Source: Takakia lepidozioides
Taxonomy: Eukaryota > Streptophyta > Takakiopsida > Takakiales > Takakiaceae
Assembly (NCBI GenBank): GCA_030704615.1
Contig: CM060734.1
Location: 54,514,042 to 54,578,041, forward strand
Reading direction: 5' to 3'
DNA: 64,000 nt
Shown here in pieces: positions 13,201 to 24,763 of this stretch. The notes under the pieces are model-generated. The model worked only from the letters and a program-made list of their open reading frames with translations, did no database searches and was not told the DNA's origin. How positions within the stretch are numbered: position 1 is the stretch's first letter; the number at the start of each line of letters is the position of its first letter. The translations under genes were made by a program, and so were the position numbers.

Positions 13201-15751
13201 ACTCCCCAAGAGGGTACGACTAACTGCCTTGTTTGCTAACATTTGACTGGTAGGTGAGCCACCATCCACCCATGAGTGCAGGTCATGCTGAGAACTCCCA
13301 TTTCAGCTACGATGTGGCATCAAAGCTGAGGACCAAGTTTCTGGGCAACTCGGTGGATATTTACCCTGTTGGAAGGTATCTCCAAACTGCTTAAATTATC
13401 GATGCAGCTGTACAGACATGTTTAAGCCAACATGACCTTTACTGCCGGTGTATTCATCAGTCAAAACGGGAAGGGAGCATTTGCTTGCTACCTGATAGTT
13501 AGGTTCAGTCTCCATGACTATTCCACCTGTTTGGATTTGACCTACCTGAGGTTGGAAAAATGCATGTTTGTCAGCATGCATGCATCACTGGAATGGAACA
13601 ATACACTGTGTTGATTAGCATGGATAATGTGAAACAATGTATCTCCAGTATATCATAATTCATGCTAACATGGCTTATGAAAGAGTCGAAGTACTGAATA
13701 CTGCTTATCTTTGTCTACAAGGGACATGTTTTAAAGCTTTGGTTAACCACCATTCATATACTCAAGTATCGGCATGAATATTAATATCTGGGGTGAAAAT
13801 TCGTGGGAGAAGAGCAGGACACGAGTTGTGCTGAAGAAATCAGGGGAGGTATTGGACTTGGTGCCCCCTCCAAGCAAAGTGCACAACCTCATCTTTGGGC
13901 GCACATGGGTTGACTCCCCTGGTGAAATGGTGCTGACTAACGTCACCACTGGTGATAAAGCTGTCCTCTACTTCCAGCCTTGTGGGTGGTTTGGGTATGT
14001 AAAACATCTTATTTTCAGTGACTTGGAACCAATTGGAGGTGGCCTGGTCTTTTTGCATGGAAAGAAAAGCACTAACACAGCCAAGGAAACCATCCCTGGC
14101 AGCTTGCACACTGAAGAGAGTTGGTAGGAGGTGCACTTGCACTTGATTCTTCCTCAGCAGTTCGAATGTCTAGTATACTTATCCCGGGCATATGGAAAAC
14201 TCTTTACCATGTCATGCTCCTGTCTTCGTTCTACCTTCGCCTATCAGTTGTGAGTCGTGCTGGTTTGATCATTGTGCAATTTGTGTGATTCTGGGTCAAG
14301 GGACCTTCTGTTGTTTAGAGCCTTCTAACTATGCAAAGTAATACCACTTTGTTTGTTTCCGGTATGTCAGAGTGGGGCGCCATGAGGTTGATGGGTATGT
14401 ATACGATAAGGACGAGGAACCCAAGATGCTGGTGACAGGCAAGTGGAGCACATCCATGAGCTACCAGCCTTGTGATCTGGAAGGCGAGCCCCTTGATGGC
14501 ACTGAACTCAAGGAGGTGCGCCTCTCTCCCACTGCTCTCATCTGGAGTCAAATGCTGACACCCTTTTTGGAGATTAGAGTGAAGTTTTAGTGTCGCACAT
14601 GGGATGCTATGGTCTATGAGAGCTATGGAAGACCTTCTTCACACTTGAGACTATCAACCAACTGGGAGGGTTTATGGCCACTAGGCATCTATATCTCAAT
14701 GACAAACCATTCTGACTTGATGAGTATATCTATGCCTTTTTCAGCCACAATGCATACTGGTCAGGAACAAAGTGGGGTTATCTTTTGAGGTATTCTAATT
14801 TTGGCACTACATCAGTTGTGCAGTTTGTAAATGTTTCCCAAACACCCTTAGAGTGCAGGTTTGGGCCATCTGAGGGTTTCAGGAATTCTTATTTTTCACT
14901 TTTGCTGATAATGGTGAAGGTGGTGCCTGCAGATATGGAGAGTGGCAGACACACCAAAGAATGACAAGTTTCAGTACACGCATTTTGCTCATAAGATCAA
15001 CAGTTTTGAGACAGCTCCACTGGGACTGCTACCTTCTGACTCTCGCCTCCGGCCTGACCGCTATGCCTTAGAGATGGGTGATATGAACAAGGCCGGCTCT
15101 GAAAAATCAAGGTCTATGCCTGTGCCTGTCTAGTCAAAGACACGAAGCCCCTTGTTCAGTGTAGCCAGCCACAAACTGTAGGTTTGGACGTGCAAGACGC
15201 AAGTCACATTGCCATTTTCTAATACATGTTAGGCTGTATTGACATTGAAGCCTTGCAGTTCATCTGAGAACATGCAGACTTGAAAAATGGACCTCGAGTA
15301 GCTGTATTCTCAGGGATTTCTGTTGATGTTTTCCAGTGCTCTGTAGCTGAGAAAGCAGGTGACAAGGCCTGAGCTGTGTTAGCCTAGATGCTACCTTACA
15401 AAGAGATGAAATGCATTCGAATGTTTGATGTGCTGATCATGTGTGGTCTGTATGTTTAGAATGGAGGAGCGGCAAAGGGCTGAAAAGAAACTGAGAGAGG
15501 GGAGGCATGAGGAGTTCAAACCGCGATGGTTCAGAATGACGGGGGATATTACACCAACGCCCTGGGGTGGCCTTGAAATCTATGAGTACAATGGAAAGTA
15601 CTCAGTACATCGCGAATCTGTGGACAAATTGGATGCAGACAAGAAAACTGACATTGAAGGGCTACCAATTCCATTCAACCCTTGGCAATTTGATTGTTCA
15701 GGAGAACAGTCCCATGTTGTCCCAGTGTTGATTGAGCCCATCTTGTCATAG
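10273..15751 (+). CDS. ORP3: Oxysterol-binding-protein-related protein, short plant ORP3-type
   Basis: Ten exons join in frame to 469 residues (Arabidopsis ORP3A about 457): 10273-10364, 11525-11618, 12183-12299, 12446-12518, 12848-12966, 13254-13375, 13818-13994, 14371-14515, 14933-15111, 15460-15751. The start [19 protein letters not shown] matches the short N-terminus of the family; there is no PH domain. The lipid-transfer (ORD) barrel follows: [45 protein letters not shown], the OSBP signature EQVSHHPP split by intron 5, then [13 protein letters not shown] and the C-terminal [10 protein letters not shown] and FNPWQF. Family knowledge: such proteins move sterols and phosphoinositides at ER contact sites. 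The tail after FNPWQF is about 15 residues longer than usual. Phases agree at every junction, so the gene appears intact. Exon 1 uses the donor at 10365; the nearer GT at 10357 would break the frame. Confidence 0.95.
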
Positions 15752-17790
15752 GCAAGATTTAAAAGCCTCCCCATTGATCTTCTTGGACTAGGGTTGCAAT
15801 GGATTTGACCTTCTAACATCAGTGTAGTTCTTCCTCGAATGTGCTGGGCTCTGGGCATGCTTGTTCTACTCTCCCAGCAAGCACCTTCATTCTGTTGAAT
15901 GAAAGTTGGCGCTTGCCTTATGAAACTCTGTAGGATAATGACTTACCCGACTTATTCTGCCTAATCCATTCCCTCATCATCTCATCAAGAAACTCGGTCG
16001 CTCTTGTCGAGCGCATGATTTGGCATGGGCCAACGTGGATCTCCCTGGGCTGATAGTGGTTTGATCTGCTTTTAGTTGCATTCTTCTAATGCAATTTTTG
16101 TCTGCACTCTATTGGGATGTTGTGTAGATACCCATCAAACCTTTAAGTGCGTTACATTGAATGAGGCAATTATTTGCCTTTACCCATTTGCAAGGGATTG
16201 CAAGGGTCATAGTTGTACAGACTTTTGGATTAGAGCTTTCTGCAAGCACCCCAAGGTGGGTAATTGTTCTGCATTGTTTTCCAACCCACTGTTATATGGA
16301 TGGATCCCCAGTAGGATCACTGTTTCTTACAAGTACATATCTCTGCAGTTCCTGGGAGATCAACGTCATACCACCGATGTCAGCCCCTGACAAAGGTAGT
16401 TTCTGTCCCTTTGTGTTCTGCTCAAACTGCGGGTCAATGGCCACAAGGCTATGGAAAACGTCTTATGAGTACATTATGTAGACCATCCCCTTGTCTTGTC
16501 AAGTTTGTTCCAATAGTAGACAACTGATGGGACTAGGAAATGCCATAAGCTTGTAGTGTAGTGTCATTGTTTTGGCAGTAGGATAGGAGTCACTTAAGAG
16601 GAACTATTTTCTGCAAAAAAATTCCCAAGCCATAGATTATGAAACCTGGAAGAGAGAACTTCTTGGCAGGAAGAAAAATCTGCAGCATTCTCTTCTGGAT
16701 ATTGGAGTCTCATGATCCACATGCAAGGCTAAGGAGGCTGAGCAGTTGCAGTGCAGGGATTAGGAAAGGAACACACTCTGGAAACATCAGGATCATGAGT
16801 GCAGTCTAATCAGGGCTTCTGAGACACTGGTTCACATGGAACAAGGATACTTCCCTTCAGCTCTGACAGCAACTTTGTATGGCCCAAGACTCCTTGAAGG
16901 GTAATCTGGAAGAGGGTGATTCATAGAAAGGAGAATTGACAATTTGCTGTAAGGCAAGTTTGTGTCCTCCCAGGTAGGATGCATATGTATTCATCAAGAG
17001 CCCAGATGTTCAGGAGTTCGTTCAGGGTATCCTTAATGAAAACCCCTTGCTTAATTTGCCAGGCTTTTCCATGTGTAAGCATGGTGTCTATCCTTGCTTG
17101 ACTACAGCCTTAGGGTTTTCTGGCTTTGATGTAATGAATTTAGGACAAATGACGTTGCTTGAGGGCACCAGCCATTCAGAGACCGCCCAAAAGCTGTCCT
17201 ATTTGTTTCAGTGAATCGAAAGCCAGCAGGTGGGTCTGCATTTACTAATGTAGGCTGTGTAGTCCTTGCTCACTTAAATTATTCTCTCAGTCCTATGAGA
17301 TCAGATGCATGTTTTGTCCTAGCAGAAAAAGGTAGAAGAGATTTTCAAGTATCTGAATATTAGCCCTCAAGGCTCTGAATATGACTTGGAAACTGAAGTG
17401 TCTATAGTCATGTTGGGTTTGCTAAGTGCTGGAAGGGGTTCTCAACCCTCTTTTTTGGTAAATAGCCTTGTACCACTACTCCAGTGGCCGGGGGTTTGAT
17501 TCGTGTGGATTTGGGGTGTTATGCAACAAGACTGGAGGTCCTATATTGAAGGGGGCACCTCCTGTGGGAGGTTCACGGTAGGGTTTTTGTTCACGCATAT
17601 GTATTCCTACATCCATTGGCTCTGTCTTTCTCTCCCCTTGTTGGCTAGCCCTACAGACGATCGAGAGTAATGGGCAAGACATCTCCCAGCTGCAGAGTGT
17701 CTTTGCCACTCATATCATTTGATCGTAAACTCAGGGCTATAAAAACTAAAATCATAAACTTTGCAATTAGACTTACTTTGTTCTCTTCGG
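15752..17790. other. Gene-poor stretch downstream of ORP
   Basis: Contains the ORP 3' untranslated region and about 2 kb with only short, unrecognised open frames on both strands. No repeats, RNA genes or element ends were identified. Confidence 0.5.
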
Positions 17791-18704
17791 CCGAGAGCTA
17801 GATTTGCCTGCATCTATTCGCAGGGACGTTACAGTAGTCCTCAATCTTGACGATCTGGATGTGTGGACACAAGCATGTGGATTCTGGAAGGTCAAGATGG
17901 CATGGTATGGAAGGATCATGTGCGCAATTGTGTGTCATGTCATCTCCCACATGTGGATGGGAGGATAGATACCAACCTTGCAGTGGTACCTGCAGGGTTG
18001 CGTTGCATGCTGGTGGTGTTGTAACCATGTCCGACTCCATCAACCACTTCAATAGTTGATGATCCGTGACAAGGGTGAAGAGATTGCCATAGAAATCATC
18101 TGAAATGTTCCACTGCTTATACTGCAGCTAGACACTCTCTTTCATATGAGTTATGTTTTGCCTCAGCATCATTGTTCGAGCGGCTAGCAAATGCCACTAC
18201 GAACTCTCTTCCCTCATCATCCACCTCTGTGAACATTGTTCCAATACCCAACATATTTCAATCCGTATATAGCTGGAAAGGCCGCCCCCGAATAGGCCGC
18301 CTCAGAATAGGCGCAGAAGTCAATCGATCCTTGAGTTCTTCAAGGGCTTCCTCCTGTTCTTCTTCCCACTGTCATTCCTGACCCATCTTGGTCAACTTGG
18401 TAAGAGCTTTCGCAATGCTGCTAAATCCTTTGACAAACCGACGATAGTAGTTGGTCGACCCCATGAAAGCACGAACTCTGCTTACATCTATGGGACGTGG
18501 AATGCGTGCAATGGCCTCCACCTTTGTCTGTTGAATACCCAATCCTCCAGGGTATATCATGTGGCCCAGATACTCAATCTGATCGTGGAAGAACTTGCAC
18601 TTTCCAGGGTGCAGTTTCAATCCATGCGCCCTCAAGCGCTCAAACATAACCTGAAAGTGTCTCTCATGCTCATCAACCGTGGCACTAAAGCTGATGATGC
18701 CTCT
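17790..18704 (-). pseudogene. Ty3/gypsy RT (C-terminal half) and RNase H, attached to the methyltransferase
   Basis: The minus strand begins abruptly at about 18704 in the middle of reverse transcriptase (ISFSATVDEHERHFQVMFER, the position just after the YxDD motif) and runs through KCKFFHDQIEYLGHMI and the connection helix RAFMGSTNYYRRFVKGFS. RNase H follows after a stop at 18372: PFQLYTD, IGTMFTEVDDEGREFVVAFA and SYERECLAAV. Stops replace expected tryptophans in RNase H (after LYTD and after CLAAV). Beyond about 18080 only weak similarity remains, and no integrase was found. The N-terminal half of RT, including the catalytic YxDD, has been deleted, leaving the join with the methyltransferase domain to its right. 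Confidence 0.8.
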
Positions 18705-19390
18705 GTGGTTGTCTCTCTTGGTCCAAAATGCCCTCAACCGTGAGGTTGGGTGGCTGTTGAAAGGAATCATAGGCTCTCTTGTGCAACTCTGGTGGTGCAA
18801 CATTGGTCCACCACAACCTAGCCCTATGTGCCCGTGAACCCACTGCAGCTGTATCCAATAATACAGCTGGTCCAATCCAAGACCGCACCTTATACACACT
18901 AGCCATAACCTTGGCCCGAGAATCCCCCATGAGAGGAACATTCTCCAGGATGTAAGTTGGAGGTTGCACTTGCCTCACCTGCAAGTCACCCAACACTCGT
19001 AATATCTCCCAAAACAAATGCGATAATGCAAGCCATTCCCATGACCTGTGGGAGAGTGTCATTGGCAAGGTCATCCAACTATCACCAAGTCAATTGCACC
19101 ATGCTGGCCCAAATCATCCACCCCCGGCAAAATAATGTCTGCTAGCAAGGCCTTTTGGTATCCTTGAATTGCTGAGAAAGGCAGCAACTCAAGATACTGG
19201 TGTGTGAGCAAGGCAACGTGGCGCATAGAAATACGCCGAGGTATCTCATCTTTCTCCACATACAAGTACTTTCGTACTTTAATCCCAGCTTGCAACACTC
19301 CTGCAAGCCCAGTGCTCATGCCTCCAAACAGGTCTAGCAAACAAATCCCCGAGTCAGCAAAGATGAAGGTGGATCCATAAAGAGAGCAGA
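18705..19390 (-). pseudogene. C5-cytosine DNA methyltransferase domain carried by a Ty3 retroelement
   Basis: The minus strand shows the ordered motifs of a DNMT. Motif I is ICLLDLFGGMSTGLAGVLQ (about 19300-19367), followed by IKVRKYLYVEKDE. IDLVIVG then leads into motif IV with the catalytic Pro-Cys-Gln at 19062-19070, motif VI ENV at 18937-18945 (YILENVPLMGDSR), and motif VIII RAHRAR at 18817-18834 inside AAVGSRAHRARLWWTN. TGA codons flank the PCQ (19071-19073 and 19059-19061), and a frame change follows, so the copy is inactive. The layout FGG...PCQ...ENV...RxHRxR resembles DNMT3/DRM-type enzymes more than bacterial ones. It lies in the same orientation as, and directly upstream of, RT-RNase H, so it is best read as the methyltransferase of a DNMT-bearing Ty3 element. 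Such elements are known from a charophyte alga and from dinoflagellates. Confidence 0.75.
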
Positions 19391-19639
19391 ACTTTCTAGA
19401 GTTGAAGTTAGCAATGATTCAGGTACGTTATTTCCCTGTCAGAGCGTTCCGTCGTTTTCCTCGTTATTAACTCTCGTTGGGATTGTAATGCATTGTGCTA
19501 TGGTGTTGACTTGAGAAGTTTTTGTTGTGTGCTGGCATTAGGGTGTTATGGACAGTGCACTTAGGATCTTTTCATTGAAGAGTTGAGTGCAATGGGATTT
19601 TGTGTCAACAAACTGATTCACTTGGATCTGTATTCTGGT

Positions 19640-20460
19640 GTCGTGATCAGTTCTTAAAGGACCCGAGAGTGGAACAAAGCTCACTAAAGACCATCCGATT
19701 TCAAAATTCGTGGCTTGCTTAAGAGACGCAAGGATACAAGAGCGAGTTAACGAGGCCCAACTTGGCTCAGTGATTGACCTGCCAGAGGGTGTAGTCCAGC
19801 TTGGAGGTAAGACCATATTATCCACCCAATTATATTTAAGACAATGTTATTTAACATCTTAGAGACAATAAAGAATATTTTGAGTTGAACAAAAAGTTGA
19901 AGACAGTTCTATACAAGGGTACAGAGGGGATTGGAAAATCTCACCTCTGCGCTTTTGTGATAACTTTGGAGTTGATAGTGGATATAATGGTTTACTTTGA
20001 AGTGGTGACACCATCACCGTTGAAAACAAAAAGAATATCCCAGTTTTTTAAGTTAGAGGTGACAACTAGAGTTCGAAAGTTGGACTCATTTGAAATCTTA
20101 GACCACCTAACCAGTAACGCCAAAATTATCTATATCATCGATGGTGAGCCACCGAGTAACCCCATCTCTCATATTAAAAGCACAAGTGTTTGCAAGCCCA
20201 ACAAAAACCCTTTATGTGGGTCACAAGAAATGCTAGAATTATCTTTATCTGCACATTTTTTTGTCAGTTTGGATGAGATGGAGAGTTGCAAAATTGGTAT
20301 TAATCGTTTTAACAGAAACATCAACAGGGATATGGTGGAAGAGTGATTTTCGGCAACTGGAGGTGTGTTAAATCTGTGTTGAAAGACTCTAGCTCAAGAA
20401 CAACACTAGCACCTTGGTTGCTGAAAGTATAGAACATGATTGTTGTTGACAAAGAATAAA
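19640..20460 (+). pseudogene. Crinkler/RHS-like P-loop NTPase, left-arm copy
   Basis: The plus strand encodes a likely upstream exon (KDHPISKFVACLRDARIQ ... IDLPEGVVQLGG, donor near 19806). After about 80 bases, a longer frame (19885-20346) carries a Walker A motif GTEGIGKS (19918-19941) and a Walker-B-like IYIIDGEPPSNP. A later segment, SLDEMESCKIGINRFN, is followed by VEE, a stop at 20344, and FSATGGV. The order P-loop, IIDG, 'W-S-L-D-E-M/I' segment, then GGV-(P/L)-R is the pattern of NTPases in Crinkler and RHS proteins. That assignment rests on motif order only. The stop at 20344-20346 and loss of frame after it mark this copy as broken; the right arm keeps a tryptophan there. Confidence 0.5.
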
Positions 20461-21577
20461 AAGTATGATTGGACATCTATAATTGGACACTTTCCTTGAC
20501 AACAATGATTCATTTTTTCCATTGACATATAGATGAGACTACTGTGCAATCTGAAGAACATGCATTGAGTCTTCAGAATTATATGTGATAATGTCTGGAA
20601 TCAGCAGCCTATACATAGGGCAGCTATCTCAACGTCTCTTGTTGTGTTCAACATGAAGATACTACTTCAAGAATCTGCTTTAGATGTAGGTCGAGGGCAA
20701 ACTGATTAGCAACCCATCCTGATGCAAAGCAGAGAATTTGTGTCTAAAGTGCCTTGAAGATTTTTTCAGAAGATCCGATGCATGTTCTTCAGATTGTACG
20801 GTAGTCTCATCCATGTCCCAATGGAAAAATGAGTCATTGCCGTTGGGAAAAAGTGTCTAATTGTAGGTGTCTAATCATATTTTTTATTCTTTCTCATCAA
20901 CTATCATGTTTTGGACTTTCAGCATCCAAGATGTTAGTGTTATTCCTGAGCTAGAGTCTTTCAACATAGATCTTAACACACCTCCAGCTACCGAAAACCA
21001 CTCTTCCACTGTATCCTTGTTGATGTTTATGTTAAAACGATTAATACTAATGTTGTCGCTCTCCATCTCATCCAAGCTGAACAGAAGAGTGTACAGATAA
21101 AGGTAAATCTAGCATTTCTTCTAACCCACATAGAGGGCTTTTGTCGGGTTTGCAAACACTTGCGCTTCTAATATGGAAGATGGGATTACTCGGTGGCTCA
21201 CCAACGATGATATAGAAAACTTTAGCATTGCTGGTTAGGCGGTCTAAGATTTCAAACTAGCCCAACTTTGGAATACTAGTTGTCACCTCTAATTTAAAAA
21301 ACTGAGACATTCTTTCTGTTTTCAACGGTGCTGGTGTCATCATTTCAAAGTAAATCACTATACCCACTATCAACTCCAGAGCTATCACAAAAGCGCAGAG
21401 GTGAGATTTTCAGATTTTCGGTGTACCCGTGTACATAATTGTCTTAAACTTTTTGTTCAATTCAAAATATTGTTTTTTTGCCTCTAAGAACTCAAAATAA
21501 GAGGATTTTAATTACAATTGGTTGGAAAATGTGGTACTCCCTCCAAGCCAGACTACATCCTCAACCAGTTTGGATCA
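19768..21577. repeat. Large inverted repeat (arms about 0.8 kb, spacer about 0.17 kb)
   Basis: The left arm (about 19768-20580) and the reverse complement of the right arm (about 20755-21577) align along their whole length with substitutions and small indels. For example, ATGAAGAACATGCATTG-type words near 20550 pair with their complements near 20790, and AATCTCACCTCTGCGC (19937-19952) pairs with 21394-21409. Similarity is high but not perfect, roughly four-fifths by eye. Transcription through it would give a long hairpin RNA. Both arms carry the same P-loop gene. Confidence 0.8.
20755..21577 (-). pseudogene. Crinkler/RHS-like P-loop NTPase, right-arm copy
   Basis: This is the inverted copy of the left-arm gene. 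Its C-terminal part is better kept: an open frame at 20884-21075 (minus) reads MDEMESDNISINRFN, then EEWFSVAGGVLRSMLKDSSS, through the position where the left arm has a stop. In contrast, the P-loop region (about 21390-21430) has lost the frame: the bases for GTEGIGKS are changed and a stop intervenes. Each arm thus preserves a different part of the ancestral protein. Confidence 0.5.
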
Positions 21578-24288
21578 TATATAATCAGGAAGCAACTATA
21601 CTTAACATTATAAATCGGGATGAATTTGTGTGACTTGAAAGCAGAGGTAATTACTTATTGACACTTTTTACATGTACTGAGTGGGTTTCCGCACAAGTGC
21701 ATGGCAGACGAGGTGGTTTGAACCGTGAGGGCTGGGAGGGGAGGTGCACAAATGCTACTGCTACCATCCCATGATCTACCATGCTTTCAACCTCATGGCT
21801 TCTTGCTTGCCCCACTTAGGAGATGTATCCCTTCATGCATAGCAGCATCTGATATGTTAAGATAGAGATGTAGAGTAGCAAGCACAGGCCTGGACATTAG
21901 GTAGGGTTGATGCCATAGAAGAGTAAGGGACCAATTGTTTGCAATCAAAATTTAGGGGTTTGTTTTAATTTTGATCATAGTTTTGGTGCAGTGTAATCAA
22001 ACTGAAGGGTAAGGTCGAAGTACAGGTCTGAGCAAATTAATGTAGTCTAGAACACTTTTATAGCATTTCAGGTAAAAAAAACTTATGAGAATGCAATGGA
22101 TTCAACATCCGTTACAGCTATACATACGTTTAGGTTTAGCTACTCTAGAACTCTCAACGTGTAATTAGCACCAGTCCTTTGGAGGAAGACTAAGCTTTAT
22201 TTCTCTATGTACTGTCCATACTCCTTAGTCTGTATTGAGGTTATTGTCATGTTACGACTATGCCATGTCTTCTTAATTCAATGATGGTTTGGGATATCTT
22301 CAAGCTATCTCAACATCATCTAAATACCCTTATGCGGTGCCTTGCCAGCTAATTGGAAGCAACTGGATGGAGCCTCTATTAACTTCCGCCGTTTAGTTCT
22401 CGCTGCCTTATTGTCTATCAACATCAATTTTGTGCTCTAATCCCTTTGGCTTCTTCCAGTGTTTACATCTTCTCCCCTCTATTACGATCGCATTTTCTAG
22501 GAAGGTTGTTTGGTTGACCTCTCTCCCCTGTTGATTTTTTTGTGTGTGTTGTTGTATCACTTGATTCTGCAAGGCTCAACATTTCTTGGCTTACCAAGGT
22601 TGTCATAAAGGTGTTTTGGTTGTACAGTTTGATGGAAGTTGTTTCCTCTTTCCTCAACAAACAAAGATGTTTAAATGAACGAGAGAAAGAAAGGACAATT
22701 GATTATAAGAAAGCCCAAATTTGTGCTTCACGATACAGTCGCACATAAAGTACTTGAAAGCAACACTTGAGGACATATTCTCTCTCATGCTCTGAATCAT
22801 ATATAAGTCAAATTATCTTCAATGCTCGACTGCAAATTGTTCTCAAATTAGTGGCACATTAGAGCACAAGTCTCTGAATCATCATTCTAAACTTGGTCTC
22901 TTATAGCGATCCCTCAACTTGGCCACTTCAGTCAAGATTTTTGGGGTAATTATATCCACGGGAGAGTCCATGGACAGATTCATATCTTTAAGATGGAAAA
23001 CCCTGTTTTCATCGGTTTGTTTGGCGGGCAACCTGGATTTCAGATTGAAGCACATTATGTACCGAGGAAATCATGTTTTCAATTCTCAATCACTTGATTT
23101 GCAGAGTGTCGAGGAGAGAACGACATCAACGTATAGGTTAAATTCCCCCTTCGAGGGCGTACCGCGGTGTGAGGGAAGTAGTCCGAGGGCATAGCCCGAG
23201 GGCGGGGGGACTTTCCCTCCGTAAAGACAGATGGATCTTTCCCACAGATCTTTTGAAGATCTGCGTGAATGGCTCATATCCCTATGGTCAAATAAAGAAA
23301 TGAATTTCGAAAGGAAAAGATGACATGGCGTAATATCCCACGGGACATTCGAGAGATCTTACGCCGTAATGCCCCTGCCGGCTGTTGGCGACGTGATATT
23401 ATGTCATATAAGGTCCCTGCAAATACCAAGGGAAAAATCCCGTAGGTTTTGACATGCCACCTTCAGCCCTTAAGAAACGTGAGGAGAGGCTCACTCGCTT
23501 GAAAGACAGTGGTACTCTTCTGCCCTTTGCACACAAGTACTTGCTTACGTACCTAATTCCATTTCTTGCTCCATATGTCATTGCTTATTTAATTCTAGCT
23601 CCTCAATCAGTGACATTTTCTACTATCTGGAATGAAGGAACACTAATTTTACGTGTTAAATGTTGGCTGTAATGCAATGCTATGTATTGAATCGACTAGT
23701 CGTCATGTTGTGCGTTTCTAGTTGAACTATGATTGATCCGTATAGGTTTTCCTAGACTGACAAGTCTAGTTTCCATTGAAAATGCGGAGATACTGATCAT
23801 TTTCACAGGATTTATAAGTGAATTGGACACATTGAAGTGTTTTTTTTTGTTTTTTTTTTTGGATTGGATTGGATGCAAAAGTACACATAAGTTCAAACTT
23901 ACAAGCCTGCTTGTTTTGTGAAGGCTGCCCATAAGGTATAGGGGATAGTACCCACAGATTATTAACCTTTCCCGTAGCATGGTGTGTGCATTCAGCCCAG
24001 CAGAGCACAAAATCTCAGCCTCAAGTGCAATAACAATTGGAGTGAATGACGAACCTGAAATTTGAATAGTCTCTATTGCGATGTAACCCACACGACAAGC
24101 AATGACTTTGACAGCAGATTTGCACTTTCTATTTTTCTGCTGTATTCTACCTATGAACGAAGTAATGGTCATAGAATCTCTCATGGAGGACCTATAGGTT
24201 CCTAGTCACCTAATTGAAACCTACATTGAAGGGTCGAATCTCTGTCACAGTGAGTTATGACAGAATTAAGTGATTGTGCACCTGCTCC
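21578..24288. other. Gene-poor region with a GC-rich patch
   Basis: Mostly AT-rich sequence with no recognisable gene. At 23142-23222 there is a short GC-rich patch with repeated CCGAGGGC words (23184-23205), which may be a degenerate LTR or MITE end. A poly-T tract lies at 23840-23862. Short open frames (for example 23454-23672) show no domain. Confidence 0.4.
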
Positions 24289-24291
24289 TAA

Positions 24292-24760
24292 GAGCATCTC
24301 CAACGGTGGCCTCTAAATCTGCCCCGCTATTGAAGCTATGGCGGCCCACTTGGCGTGTCTCTGAAAATGAACCGTAGCTGTGGCCCACCCATTCACATTA
24401 AGTTCTCCCCTCCAGAACAGGCACAAGCCACGTGTTGGACGTGGGTTGTGTGCACATACTACGTGTTGCGCGCTGCCAAAGAGTGACACAATGACCTTGA
24501 GAATTTGGTCGAGCCCATGCCGCGTGTTGCCATCGCGAGCTCCTAGACGGTCAACATTCGTTGACTTCCGCGTGCTGTGAGCATGTGCAAGCCCTGCATC
24601 CTCCACCAAATTAGTGGTAGCCTAATGTTTGGGATTTTACGGGGACGGTGGCTTAAGTGCCGTGCAAGGTGACCGCTGGGGTGCAGCTTCAAGCAACTTC
24701 AGCGACGGCATCTGCAGCTTGCCGTTGCAGCGCGGCATGCCGTGACCGTTGGAGATGCTC
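24292..24760. mobile_element. PIF/Harbinger-like MITE
   Basis: A 469-base element with terminal inverted repeats GAGCATCTCCAACGGT (24292-24307) and its exact complement at 24745-24760. It is flanked on both sides by TAA (24289-24291 and 24761-24763), a 3-base target duplication. A 3-base TWA-type duplication and a GAGCATCTCCAAC end are characteristic of plant PIF/Harbinger-derived MITEs. It has no coding capacity, so it depended on a transposase elsewhere. Confidence 0.85.
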
Positions 24761-24763
24761 TAA

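Noticed and set aside
16076-16481. Overlapping plus-strand open frames of 104 and 106 codons
   Set aside because: No domain in either frame and no splice partners; treated as chance in the ORP downstream region.
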